A DNA stretch of 64,000 nt from Atkinsonella hypoxylon (lineage: Eukaryota; Ascomycota; Sordariomycetes; Hypocreales; Clavicipitaceae), in assembly GCA_000729835.1 (NCBI GenBank), contig JFHB01000127.1:1-64000 (forward strand), given 5' to 3'. Under the pieces are notes generated by a model. The model was not told the DNA's origin, did not search any database, and saw only the letters and a list, made by a program, of their open reading frames with translations. Shown here in pieces: positions 33,078 to 45,304 of this stretch. Made by a program: the position numbers and the translations under genes. Position 1 is the stretch's first letter, and each line of letters opens with the position of its first letter.

Positions 33078-33557
33078 ATGGGCTGCCCATCCCTCGCATC
33101 GTCTCCCGCACCACCCCCGATGGCCAGCCTGTCAGCCCAGCACGAACGCCTCATACTGGAACTCCTCCCCTTCAAAGACGCGCCCCGGTTCAGAGAATGG
33201 CTCACCAGCGACTTGGTCCAAGGCTCGTGGGCCGAGTTCTGGCGCGACTGCGTGGCCAAAGTGCGGACGGGCCCCGAGCCGGACAAGAACAAGACGGCAG
33301 AGGCAGCCAAGTCTGCGATCAATTGCAGGAGCGTCAAGTTTCTCGCCTACTATCCCGAGAAGACGAATTGGACAATGGACGACCACCATGTGCGCTTCAT
33401 CGTGACCGTCATTCGGGATAACATGCTCAAGAACTTGTGGTCCGAGTCGGATTGGAAAAAGAGAGGGTTGGAGGTGTGCAAGGCTGTGTATGAAGTTCTG
33501 TGTTTCTTGAAGGCGAGTTGCTCTGCCGTGGAGAATCCGCCGAGTTATTCACGGTGA
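33078..33557 (+). CDS. Orphan 159-residue protein
   Basis: Frame from ATG 33078, which has a good context ('cacaATGg'), to a stop at 33557. The N-terminal 18 residues are Pro/Ser-rich; the remainder is mostly charged and probably helical (HERLILELLPFKDAPRFREW, SWAEFWRDCV, RFIVTVIRDNMLKNLW). No membrane segment, cofactor motif or known domain is seen. Codon composition is GC-rich like its neighbours, which supports it being a real gene. It is divergent from the permease and convergent with the MFS transporter. Function unknown. Confidence 0.6.
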   Translation: MGCPSLASSPAPPPMASLSAQHERLILELLPFKDAPRFREWLTSDLVQGSWAEFWRDCVAKVRTGPEPDKNKTAEAAKSAINCRSVKFLAYYPEKTNWTMDDHHVRFIVTVIRDNMLKNLWSESDWKKRGLEVCKAVYEVLCFLKASCSAVENPPSYSR

Positions 33558-33864
33558 TTTGGTGGCTGAGCTGTCGATGTGCTTCCAGTTGGAATATTGG
33601 CGTCTTGAACTAGGGTGTCGATTTCTGGGTTGTTAGATCGAGCGTTTTACCTGGCGACTTGATGAGCATACTGTCTATAACATGTGACCAGGTGATTGAC
33701 GACTTTGCTGAGTCCGTGCGCTACATATACTTCTGTGAAAAGTCTCGGCTTGTGAAGAAGTGGTGAGAGTGATTCTACGTAACCCACTCTTGGATATAAT
33801 AGATTCTTCCCTTGCACAAACGGGCATCCACCGCTCATTTTCTACCCTTGACCTGGGCTAGGAC
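33558..33864. other. Convergent 3' flank
   Basis: Short gap between the orphan gene and the MFS transporter, presumably both 3' UTRs. Nothing else is seen. Confidence 0.5.
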
Positions 33865-35944
33865 TCAACGAGACTTCATATCCTGCTGGATGCGCACTTT
33901 CCGCCAGTACGCCTCTCTCTTAGACAATCGAAACCTCTTTCCGAACCATATCATAGGAAGAAATACAGAGCAAATCGCCAGTGCCAAAAAGGCCACGCTT
34001 ATGAAGCAATTCTGCAGTCCAAGTCCATCCAACCACGGTGTAATACCATACCCAATAGCAAAGCTCATAGTGTTGCGGATAATAATAACCGTAGTGAGGC
34101 CGTCGCCAGAAATTTCCGGGAAGCAGTCAACAAGGTAGGCTACAGAGAGCGTAATACCAGCGGCACTGGTTGCTGAGAGGACCACCATGGCGAAAAGAAG
34201 GCCAAACCAGTGGATATGGTGAGCGGCCTGCGCTGTTAGCATGCACCTCTAGCGACAGCCCTTTGCATTTTCGCACAGTTGACTTACACCAACGCCCCAG
34301 AGAATGAGGGAAGAGGGGCCAGCCATCGTCATGCCAGCGAAAAGCCAAAGACGATGCTCGGGCTCGAAAACGCCACTGTTACGGCGTGCGAGCCTGAGAA
34401 CGATTCGATCCGAGGCTATACCACTGTATGCAGAACTATGGCCATGTTAACTCGAACCTGACGAAAGACAAACTCGAATTGACGCGACTTACCCGACAAT
34501 GACGCCAATGAGACAGGAAATGTAGCTCAGTCCGACTATACTTGGCTTGAAATTATAAGGCGCCCCCCCTAGAATGATTGACGATGTCGCATTCAGAATG
34601 TTAAACCATATCAGATAGGTGCCGTATGAGAACCCAGCAAAAAAGATATTGGGCCAGAGAAGAAGCTTCAAGGCTTGCCAAGCACGCCAATGCACGACAA
34701 ATGGTTTGGGCTTGTCCTTCAGCGACAGCTTTTGAACAAAAGTCTTCTCTTCGCCATGAAGTTGGATTTGCGGCAGCGCGCCGTTAGGCGTGGTTCCCGT
34801 TGCAACCTTGTTGCCCTCCATTTCTTTACCACTTTCAGTTAGATGCATATCTGTATGTTGTCCCATATCTGCAATACTGACCGTGGAGCGGTCATAATTG
34901 GTTTCTTCCATGAAAAGGAAGAGAAAAATAAACGCGCCGCCGCCGAGGATGCCCATGAAAAAGAACGGCCATTTGTAGCCCATGCCATCGTTGATAAATC
35001 CACAAATAACCGGCGCAAAGTAGTTGGAAGAGGCCAATACCCATGCATACCACCCCATATATGTTCCTCGCTCGTGGGTAAAGTATATGTCCGTGATAGA
35101 TGTCTCAGGCAATGCCTCAATAGGCGCGGCCACGAAGCCGGTTATTATGTTTCGCGCAATCCATTGTTGATTGCCACTGGCATATGGGCTCCATATTGAG
35201 ACTGCCTACCAAGACAGTTAGCAAATATCAACATCACAGGCTACCAACTTGCGAACTTGTAGCGACGATTATACATCTACTCTTTCTTGGTATGAGAAGT
35301 GAAGAAAGGCGGATTCATACGATGATACCAATCATAGACAAAAGATAGGCCAGCCTTTTCCCATACTGCAGAGCAAAGGGTTGCCAGAATAGCAAGCCCA
35401 AACCGAGCAACAAGAACATGTACCCAGTACCGGCGTTGAGGTCACTGACTACACCAATTGTATTGTATTAGCTCCAAACTGCTCTTGCGCGAAGGGGTTA
35501 ACATACCAGTGACGTTCAATGCCGGCGACAGTGGGACCAACACTGAGTAAACTACTGACAATGCCATGCCATTGAAAAACACAAATCTGCAAGCAAGGCG
35601 AAGCCCAGGTGGTCCATCAATCAGCATCAGCCCTCATCATCCAAAATTTTCTGCAAGAAAAGAAGTCCTGCCATATTCGCTCGGCCATTCCACCATCAGC
35701 GCAGCAATTCGTGGCGCGTCACTTACACAATCAAGCAGATCAGGTGCAGACGCTTCCGTGCTGGCGACCAGTTAAGTGGATCATTCACATCATGGGAAGG
35801 ACTAGGCACCAGAATAATGTCACGCTGACTACCAGCATGCGGCGCCACAGCCGTATGATCTAGATCGATAAGATGAACGGTTCCCGGGACTTGTGTGTCG
35901 TCGATCTCGACCGCCCCAGAGTGGGTTGAGGGCTTTGGCGCCAT
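33865..35944 (-). CDS. Six-exon MFS transporter, HOL1/DHA1-like
   Basis: Exons: 35944-35727, 35586-35507, 35448-35321, 35205-34493, 34423-34288 and 34227-33865, total 545 residues. Introns are 140, 58, 115, 69 and 60 nt; donors are GTAAGT, GTATGT, GTATGA, GTAAGT and GTAAGT, with CTAAC branches visible in introns 3 and 5. Every join restores frame and hydrophobic-helix continuity. The N-terminus carries NDPLNWSPARK, a hallmark of this fungal drug:H+ antiporter-like branch, then helix 1 (FVFFNGMALSVVYSVLVPL). A large central loop (about residues 270-320) is charged. The second half ends FGKRFRLSKREAYWRKVR. Family members export or import drugs, polyamines or other cations at the plasma membrane; the specific substrate is unknown. 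Confidence 0.85.
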
Positions 35945-38040
35945 CGTCTTGAAGCTCCTCGACTCCTTGGAATCCTCTATAACCTACAAAGGCAGCTAGC
36001 GCGGCAAAAGATGAAGAATTATCGCTATCCTTGGCGCAGTCTGGACAAGGACGCCTGATATGCTGATGTCTCAAGATTGACAGAAGATTGCTGAGGACGT
36101 TGACAGCTGTGACTCGACAAATGCTGACTGCGACTGTAATGGCAAGACAGGTGCACCAAACCGCAAGTTGGCACAAATGTCGATGATGAATCACTCAAGG
36201 TGCAATAGATGTAACTCTGTTATTTGATGGGGCGATGGCAGAGTTGCGTCTGGCTGGGTCTAGTTGGAAAAGACCGAGACAAAATGTCATCAACCGGTCA
36301 AGTGCCGCATGGGTTTGCTGTAGTGTTCCCTTGAAGTCTTGCATGCTCGGCTCAGTGCAGCATGCCTACAGTATCTCGTCCAACTTGGAATTGGACTAAG
36401 GAGACAGAAATTTCCCATCTGTGCTGAGAGAAAGGGAGAATTGTCCGCGGAATAGACTGTAGCGCAGTAGATATCAGAAACCAGACCAGACGTGATAGTT
36501 TGGTTCACATTTTGTTGGCCATCTGTATTATGGCAACGATTGCAGGAGTGGGGACGCCAATGGGTGACAGCACGAGTTACAGAGGACGGGCTGCTCGCAC
36601 GTGGCAAGTGAGCAGTCGTCGGGGAAGGAGCAAGCGGCTGGTGTTGGCCTCCCCTCCCTGATATGATGCAGATACAAGCTCTTTCATTGGCTTGATCCCG
36701 AACTTGATAGTAGATCAACGAAATGTCTGGAACGAAGCACATGTCTTCGCAGCTCATTCCAATCGAGGCTCGACTTGAAGCACCGCAAAAATTATGGCTG
36801 CAAGTGTTCGTCGACTTGCGCGCTCATCTTTTGCATGTAGTCAGCCCAATCACATTTTTTTGTCCAAGCAGAGATTGGGCCCGAGAGCAAAGGAAGACAG
36901 AATATATCGCGATAATGACGGCTAGCGACGAGCCCGACGACGGCATTCTGCTGAGATATCTTGACCGTGTTGGAAAAGATCCTGCCGGCTAAGAGCTTAC
37001 CCGACCGCAACTGCAATATCACTCATTGGCCAAGACAGACCGCTACATCGGACGGTTTAGAACATGCTGATGCGACCTTACCCTGCCGCCGCCGTTTGAG
37101 AGCAAGACAATATGCATGTCAGATTCACGTCAGTTCCGGTGGGCCGAGGGTGTTCTGATACTTGTCGGCAAGATTAAGCAGGGCGAGGACACTTGAGGAC
37201 ACGTGCAAAAGTTGTGTAAGCTCAGGCAATTCGAGATTGTCCACGAGTTGTCCAAAACACCAGGGAGAAATAACTACAGATGGAGGGACGAATTATATTT
37301 GAAGAAGGTTGGAGGCCAAGAATACCCCTAAGAAGCTGGGCAAAAAGAAAGGCAGCGCCCTTAAGATCAAGCTTTGTCCCGTATGGTAGGGCTGTGGCTC
37401 TTGGTACAGGACGCTCGGAGAAGTTCCATCGATCCTGCAGTCGGATGCGAAAGTCAGAGCAACTTCCAAGACCACGCGAGTAAGCCAACTCGCCGCGTAC
37501 CTAGGTGCATACCTGCATAGGTAGTACATACAGAGCAAAAAGGCGGCATCAGTACAAATACCACCGACACAAGGAGCAACTCCATGCCATGCGTAAAGCA
37601 CCGGCTGAACAATGAGAATGAACTGCAATCTGCGTCGTCAGACGGGTCGAGGACCCTAAGCGGATTTGATCTTGTGCCCGCAGCCGTGTTCGCCACGATT
37701 GGGCAACAGCTGCATGTCCTGACAGCCACTTCCGCCCCTAGACGTCAATCAATGAGCCCTTGACTTATTTTTAGGCGCTTTTTGCTTTTAGCCGTTTGCT
37801 GGCTCGGAATCACCATGTCTGCCTGGGCGGAGAAATCTCCTTGATGCCGAAATAGCTCCAACCCGGGTACAGGTATCTTGACCCCATAGCGCGCAGGGTT
37901 TACTTGGGGGTGAATGAGACAGTCGGGTACTTCTAGCATCTTATAATACCGGTGTGGGTGGTGCAGGGTGTACAGTAAATCTCAGGTCCAGACCATGTGT
38001 GCATTAGTCCAGGGTGGAGCCAGAGCGGGTGTAGATTTAG
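35945..38040. other. Gene-free border of the AT-rich island
   Basis: About 2.1 kb of normal base composition with only short, overlapping frames. A 64-codon minus-strand frame at 37745-37939 (VPDCLIHPQVNPARYG) has a protein-like look but no partner exon or known domain. An imperfect TAGG palindrome lies near 37498-37527. Composition changes abruptly at about 38040. Confidence 0.45.
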
Positions 38041-39490
38041 GCAGAATAGTATATACTTAGCATATACCTAGTATATATAGATAATATAGTATTAATTTTA
38101 TCTAATATTAGTAGGGATTACATTAGCCTCTAACTATAAGCTTACTTTCTTTTACCTCTCTTTTTTTCTTTTTTTCCTTCTTTCTATATTATTATTACGC
38201 TTAGTAAGAAGGATCTAGCTATTATTATATTATATATATTAAATTATTATATAAATTATATTAATATCTTTTATAGTATTAATATTTTAATATATTCTAT
38301 TAATGCCTCTATCTCTACCTCTACTTAGTATATTAATTAAAAGCAATTATATATATAAAGCGTATATACTAACTATTTAGTAAATATTAACTATACCTTA
38401 CCTAGCAGTAAACATACTAAAGGGCTATAATATATATATACTTAGTATCTATTAAGCTTATACTAACAATATATAAACCCTTTAACTCTATATAAAATTA
38501 AGAATACTAAAAAGGCTAATAATAATATCTTAAAATTAAATATATATAGAATTATACTTAGTATATATTTAATATATATTTTATATATTCTACTTTTTAC
38601 ACTATTTAGAAAACTAGCTATTATACTTTAAAGATTTTACTAAATATAAGTTTATATATATAATATATATTATAGATATAAGCTTATATTATATAGTTTT
38701 ACCTTTTACTACTAATCTAGATTTATACTATAGAGGTAAGTTTTAAGTTATATTTTATATATATATATATAATACTAATTAAATATTAAATAAAGAGCAA
38801 TAGAATAAAGCTTTTAAAGTTTAAAATAACTATATATATTATATTCTTTCTTTATATTAAAACTATATACTAATACTCTATAGTTACTTTATTTACACTA
38901 AGTTTAATTACACTTATAGGCACACTATTCTATAAAGTAGATCTAGCGCTATATACAATATTATAGATATATATAGTATATATACTAATTACCTTTAAAT
39001 ATACTGTTATATAATAGATAAGTATAGACTTAAAGGTAATTACTTTCTTAATATACTAGGGTTATATAAACTATATACTAATATAAAGTAGTGTAGATAA
39101 ATTTCTATTAGTAAATTATAGATAAAGAAATAACTTATAGCTACTAGTATATATATATATATATTATATACTATACTTATATTAATATTCTACTAGCGCT
39201 ATACTCTACTATATTCTCTACAGTTACTAGCGTAATAAAGATTTTATAACTAAGCTATATATATAAGTATACCTACCTTATATTTACAATATATATATTA
39301 ATCTAGACGTTAGTTAAATGCAAACTAACAACTTATACTATATATTTATAGAGGCCTTAGACATAAAGGCGTAAGTTTAATACTATATATTATACTTCTT
39401 TTATATATATATAACCTTTATTTTAGGGCACTTAATCCTATATAGGCTGCAAAATAGGGATCTAGGTTCTATTATAGAGTACGTTATTAT
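38041..39490. other. AT-rich, transition-damaged DNA of unknown origin
   Basis: Runs of 'tata/ctata/tatt' dominate, with no open frame of note. The composition matches the decayed elements to the right, so this is probably older repeat DNA that can no longer be identified by eye. Confidence 0.5.
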
Positions 39491-40179
39491 TGAAAATAAT
39501 AGGGATTACAGGACTAGATATCTAAGAGGGTAGTGGTCTCTTAGATTTAGCACCTGTAATTGCTCCTAGCAATTATCACGTAGTGGAAGCAGCAGCGGCC
39601 TAAATCAAGCTGTAGTATATAGTATAGATTACGTAGAGGCAATAGATAACTGTAATAGTAGTATCTTTATATTAAGAGCGCTGTAACAAACAGTAAGGGT
39701 AGAATCTTAAATCTTTCTAGTCCCTTATAGACCCTCTAACTATATCGGCAGGCTGTAGTTGCTAGAAGAGGCTTATAGGCTACTTTATAATTTCCGTAAA
39801 AAGATTTACTATATAAAAACAAAAAAATCAACTCACGGCTATATAAACGAGACGCCTATATGTACAATTTAACAAATTCTACTAATAACAAGCAACCCTT
39901 ATAAGCAACTCTATCTAACAATTATACTATTAGATAGCCTTAATTCTTAGCTTTTAAATAGTATACTTCTTAAATTTCTACTATTGCTAGTTGTAGAGAA
40001 AATCGCAGTTAAAGTTAACTATAGGTTAGGCAACTTTGCCTTAGTTAAATCTAGATGTTTACATCTAGTAACAACAATATCTCTACTAAAAATCAACGTA
40101 ACAAGACCTAATAAGGGTTATATAATAGAGCAACTAGTAGGCATAAAAATAGGCTATACAGGGTAGCTTATTTTTAACA
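39491..40179 (-). repeat. Copia LTR, 3' LTR in element orientation
   Basis: This 689-bp copy aligns along its whole length with 56551-57241. The differences are mostly C/T and G/A. The boundary is defined by loss of similarity outside 'tgaaaataat' on the left and 'tttttaaca' on the right. Confidence 0.9.
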
Positions 40180-40187
40180 CTCCCTCT
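40180..40187 (-). other. Polypurine tract of the copia element
   Basis: On the minus strand AGAGGGAG lies immediately before the 3' LTR, the expected priming site for plus-strand DNA synthesis. Confidence 0.65.
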
Positions 40188-40439
40188 AGAAATGTAAGAA
40201 GTAACTAGTTCTATAAGCAACTTAGCTCCTTTAAAGGATATCTAAGTTAGAATTAACTAACGAAATACAGTACTAATAACAGGACTAAATAACATAACTA
40301 ATTCCAGCAATTCTAGGGTAGTTATAGTTGAATATAACTAGTTGTTGTTGATTGTTTTTGTTGTTTTCGATTTTTGGAGTGTTTTTGTTGCTTTTATAAG
40401 CTAGCTAGAAAGCTCTAGTAACTTAATGAATTGTTAATG

Positions 40440-43400
40440 CTTTTGAATAGCAAGAGGCTTAGTTAGGCTATCTGCTGGCATCTGATTTGTATCAATATAA
40501 CTAACCTTAGCTATACCTTTACGAATCTTTTCCCTAATGTAGTTAAACTTTAAAAGGGTGTACTTAGTTCTACTATGCAACGTTAGGTTGTAAGCAGTAA
40601 CTATAGCACCTTAATTATTACACCTAATAGGAATAGGAGGGGTTAAAGGCAGCTTTATCTCCTTAAAAAGGCCGTAGAGCCACTTTAATTCCCTAATAGC
40701 TTTAGATAATGCATTAGATTCTGCTTCTAAAGTGGAAAGAGCAATAGTACTAGCTTTCTTCGATTTCTAGCTAATAGGTCCACTAGCTAGCTTATATAGA
40801 TAAGTATAGGTTGATTTAGAAGAGACTTTATCACCAGCAAAATCGCTATTGCAATAACTAAGGAGGGTCTTAAGTACTTCTTTACAACTAATAGAGCTAT
40901 TAAAAGCTTTAGAAGAAGACCCTAGTGGTATAGAATGCTTATAAATAATAGTAAAGCTTCTAGTACTACTTAAGTACCTTAGGAGGTGCTTAGAGGCGTT
41001 TAGGTGCTCTATATAGGGCTTAGCTAGGAAGGTTGATAGCTACTGAACAGAAAAAGCAATATTAGCCCTAGTTAGCAACATTAGGTACATTATAGTGCCT
41101 ATTATGCTCTAATAAAGCTTATAATCGGATTTTAAGAGAAGTTTTGTAACTAGTTGCTTTAGAATTCCCAGCTGTATAGGGATAGAAGCCGGCTTAGCAT
41201 CTAGTATATTGAATCTTTCTAGGGCTTTAAGGATGTATTAAGATTAATGGATTTTAATAGACCTTTTAGACCTATTACAGGTGATTTAAACGCCTAGAAA
41301 GAATTCTACTGGTCCCCTATCTTCTATTGGATAAGCTTTATGTAATAGCTTCTTTAGCTTATTAATATAGCTTAGATTTAGACTAATTAGAAGACAGTTA
41401 TCTACGTAAGTAGCAATATATGTAGATGTAGCTGGGTTATAAAAGACTGCTAGGTCTAATATAAGAGGTTTAAATCCATGCTTTTAAAGTAATTCTGTTA
41501 GAATTTGCTGCTATTCTCTAGGACTTTGCTTTAGACTATAGAGGGATTTTTCTAGCTTAATTATCTGCTCTTTAGAGGGCTTATAATTACAGCTTTTTAG
41601 TAGCTTAGCTACTGATAGCGTTGCTTCTGCAAATTTAACGAATCCATCTAGGATTTCTATATAAATAGCTTCCTTTAGCTTGCTATTTAAAAACGCTTCT
41701 ATAAAGTCAATTTACTTAACTTCCTAGTTATTAAAAGCTGCAAGAGCTAATAATATACACTAGCTAGAAGGAATACTAGTTGCAGCAAAGGTCTCTAGAT
41801 AGTCTTAACCTTCTATTTGCATAAATCCCTTAGCAACAAGGCGGGCCTTATATTTAATAGAATTATTTTCTTTATCCTTTTTAAGCCTATAAACAAGCCT
41901 ATTCTTTAGAACTCTTTAGCCCTTAGGTACTTAGTCTTTCCCTATAAATTTAAAGGTTCTAGCAGCTAATAGCTGCTTAAATTTGCTATAGGTAGCTTCT
42001 ATCTAATGCTGCTTAGTAGAGCTTTTTAGGGCTTGCTTCTACGTGTTAGGAAGTTCATCCTTATTACTATTAGAAGTAATAGCTGCTTTAGTTCTTGCCT
42101 TAAAGCATAGATCCTTGATTAAGGAAAATATATCTCTATCTAAATCTATAGTATTAGCATCAATAGATTCAGCTTCAGCTTCTATAGGTTCTATATTAGC
42201 CTAAGGGGCTTCTATAGATATAGGGGCTTTAGGGGCCTCTACAGCTTCTATAGGGTTGCTTAGTAGAAGAGCTTAATCTACAGGTTCTAGTAGATAATTT
42301 AGCACATCTAGATAACTAGAATAAGGATACTTAGGGGTATAATTATCCACTAATTTATTAATTTCTCCCTCTAAAGGATTATTCACTATAGAACTAATAG
42401 GAACCTTAGGGATGCCCTAAGAAATAGGGCCTATTCCTTCTATAATTTTAACGAAGCTAGTCTTAATAATAGCTCGTTTAGAGGGGATGTATATTAGATA
42501 TACATTAGAACCTAGTGTAGCTAAAAGTCTACTAGGAATAGTTCTTTTAGCTAGCTTCTGCAACCTAGATCTTTGTTCTAATGGGATTAGAACTTCGCAA
42601 TAGGAGCCTATAGCTCTAATTTTTGAAAAATTAGGCTTATAGGTCTTAGAAGGCTCTAAATTAGCTAGATATAGCTATTTAGAACTTAGTAGTTTAGTAC
42701 TATTTGCAGTAGTATTAACTAAATCCACTATAGCAGAAAGGATGTAAGACTATAGATACAGAGGTAATTGTAACTACTGTAGGGTAGCACGCAAACGGTC
42801 TAGAAGTACCCTTATAGCTCTCTCTATTAGCCTATTCTGTTTGTAAATATAGGGGCAAGAGGTGCTAAAGTAAATACTCTTAGAAGATAGCTAAGCTTGC
42901 AACTTAGTATTAATTTCTATACTACTATTAAAATAAAGGTGTTTAGGGTAGCAGTTATATTAGTTTTTTAATTCCTTAAAGAAGCCTTTAATACAGCTAT
43001 AGAGAGTAGAACTCTCTTTATTAGCTAGATTAAAAGACTACTTATACTGTAATTTTCTATTAATTAGAAAAAGAACTAGAGGCCTCTTATTGTGCAGTAT
43101 AGGCTCTATTTTAACAGTATCTCCCTCTATAATATCTAAACATCTAGGGGGGTTAGGAATAGTATGCTTGCTAGGTCTTCTAACAGCTTTAGCTTAGTTG
43201 TAAGCTAGGTAGTTAAAATCCTTTTCCTTAATTTTTGTAAAATTAGGAATACCTTTAGTAATAGAAGCAGTCTTCTTTAGTAAAGGGAGTCCTATATGCC
43301 CTAATCTAATGTGCTAAGTAGCAGCTAATTCTAGGAGCTTCTTATAGAAAGAAGAAGCTATAGGGTTACTAGAATTATTATTAGAGCTAGCTTCCTGTTG

Positions 43401-45061
43401 CTCTCTATCTTGCTAGATCTCTTAAGAACTACGGGCCTCGTTTAAGGGATCTAGACAGCTACTTCCTCCAATATCTAGCAACTTAGGATTTAGACCTTCT
43501 AAATCCCTGTTATTAGAAGGAATCTAACTAGGAGCCCGTTTAGGAACTAGGGCTAATAGCTCTATAGCATCGTTATTAGTATTATCTTCTTCTTTAAAAT
43601 TAGATAATTCCTTAATTTAGCTATATTCCTCTAGATTAAAACTAGGCTGTTAAGGGATTTAAACCTCTATAGAATAACTAGCATTATAACTGCTATTATA
43701 ACTATTGCTAGCTAGAAATCCTATATAAGAGAGATTAGCGTGGTTTTTACACACTCTAGGGGTCTCTTGCCCCTTAAGCTGTAAGAAGAAACTATACTTT
43801 TTGGGATTTAGAAGCCTACAGCAGCTTCTATTAGCTAGAAATAGCTGATTTCTAAGGAGAGTGCCCCCTATTAAATAGTGCTTTAGACTACTAATTAGGT
43901 TAGTATCTAAACCTAGGCAATACAAAGCATCCTTTAGAGCTAAAGCCCTATATTTAGCTGGATTTATACTAACTAGTACCTAGAATACAGCAGTTCCCTA
44001 TCCTTTAGAATAAATAGAACCTCCTCTAGTAGCAATAGGCGCGGTTTTACCCTTTTTTATAGGCTTAAAAGTCCTAAAAAATGCCTTATTGTTAACTATA
44101 TAACAGGTAGAACCTATATTATATAGTAAGGAGTTTTTAATTATTCTATTAGAATAGTTAAAAGAAGAGGTATTATTACTAGTAGTACTAGTATTACTAG
44201 TAGTGGATTCTGTATCTAAATCGTAAGAATCATCACTACTAGAACTGCTAAATTCACTATTGGAATCTATAGTATCCTAGTTGCTAGTAGATAGGTTATA
44301 ACAACCTATAGCAAAAGCAGCTTCTCTATCCTTATTCCTAGAGTTTTTATTACTTCTTCTTTAGCCCTTCTACTTCTTCTTATTCTTAGAGGCTTTATCT
44401 GTATCTTTAGAGGCATTAGAATCATTAGAATTAGAATCGTTAGAATTCTTCTTCTAATTAGGAGGATTCTTTCCTTAATTAGCCTTATTATTATTAGAAC
44501 TATTAGAAGCCTTATAACTAAGAGCTTTAGATATAGAGAAGCTTTTATCTCTTTGTTCTTCTAATAAATCAGCTATAAGAAACTATAAATTCAGCATTTT
44601 TACAGATAGACCTTGTACTCTAGCAGCTCTAATAGAATATTGCTGCCTTTTAGCCTAGCTAGGGAAGGTCTTCTTTAAAGCATTAATATAATAATTTACC
44701 TAGTTAATAGGATCGATAGCTACACTATAGAGCTGTAATCTAGCTAGTAAATTATTAAATTCAGCATTAAAGGCCTCTAAAGATCCCTTATAGTTCGAAA
44801 ACGATAAGTTGTAATAACTAGCATATAGCGTACTACATTGTATTTTAGCACTCTGCGAATATTGCCTAACTAGAACGTTATAGGCATCTACAGGGGACTT
44901 ATGCTAGCTTATAGCAGCTTAAGGTCCAGATTAGCAACTATCTCTTATAATCATAAGGATAATAGCTTGTTCTAAATCTACTAAAGTACTAGCTATACTA
45001 GGATTATCAATAAATTAAGGGAATCCTAGTGCCCTAAATTAAATAGTTAAAGCTTGCTTCT
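40440..45061 (-). pseudogene. Copia pol relic: gag end, protease, integrase, RT, RNase H
   Basis: Read on the minus strand from 45061 downward, the remains of gag come first. A protease motif follows near 44130 (NIGSTCYIVNN, where a DTGS-type site is expected). Next are the pre-integrase segment (GLDTNLISSLKHYLIGG, about 43915), the integrase zinc region near 43320 (HIRLGHIG) and the integrase core to about 42650. Reverse transcriptase has its YVDD box as YVDN at 41397-41408, the Asp-to-Asn change being a G-to-A transition. RNase H lies near 40450-40900 (STLEAESNALSKA, RTKYTLLKFNYIREK, ADSLTKPL). Most interruptions are TAG or TAA at Gln or Trp positions. The element cannot encode a working polyprotein. 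Confidence 0.88.
45057..45061. repeat. Left target-site duplication of the gypsy element
   Basis: CTTCT directly before the gypsy LTR, matching CTTCT at 55012-55016. Confidence 0.9.
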
Positions 45062-45304
45062 TGTTACGGTAGGATCCGACGTGGGTTTGTCGGAAGTAAC
45101 AATAGGTCGTTAGATTCAACAGGTTATGCAATAAATCGTAAGAGGAGTTGTAAGAGCTTCGGTGAGGAGCATCTAGTAATAGTGTTCTAATAAATAATAG
45201 TTAATTGTTCAATCTAACTACCTAAGTGTTACTTCTAACTACTTATATATAATTGCAGTTATATACACTAGTAACCTATAGGTCTATATAATTATCCCGT
45301 AATA
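45062..45304 (-). repeat. Left LTR of the gypsy element
   Basis: 243 bp, same length as 54769-55011. Its outer (left) half retains CpG-rich words such as 'ggatccgacgtggg', whereas the inner half is converted to A/T. Confidence 0.92.

Noticed and set aside
37745..37939. 64-codon minus-strand frame with protein-like sequence
   Set aside because: Too short, no ATG-supported exon structure or recognisable family; kept only as a remark in the border region.
39984..40166. 60-codon plus-strand frame within the left copia LTR
   Set aside because: It lies wholly inside an LTR and is not conserved in phase in the other copy.
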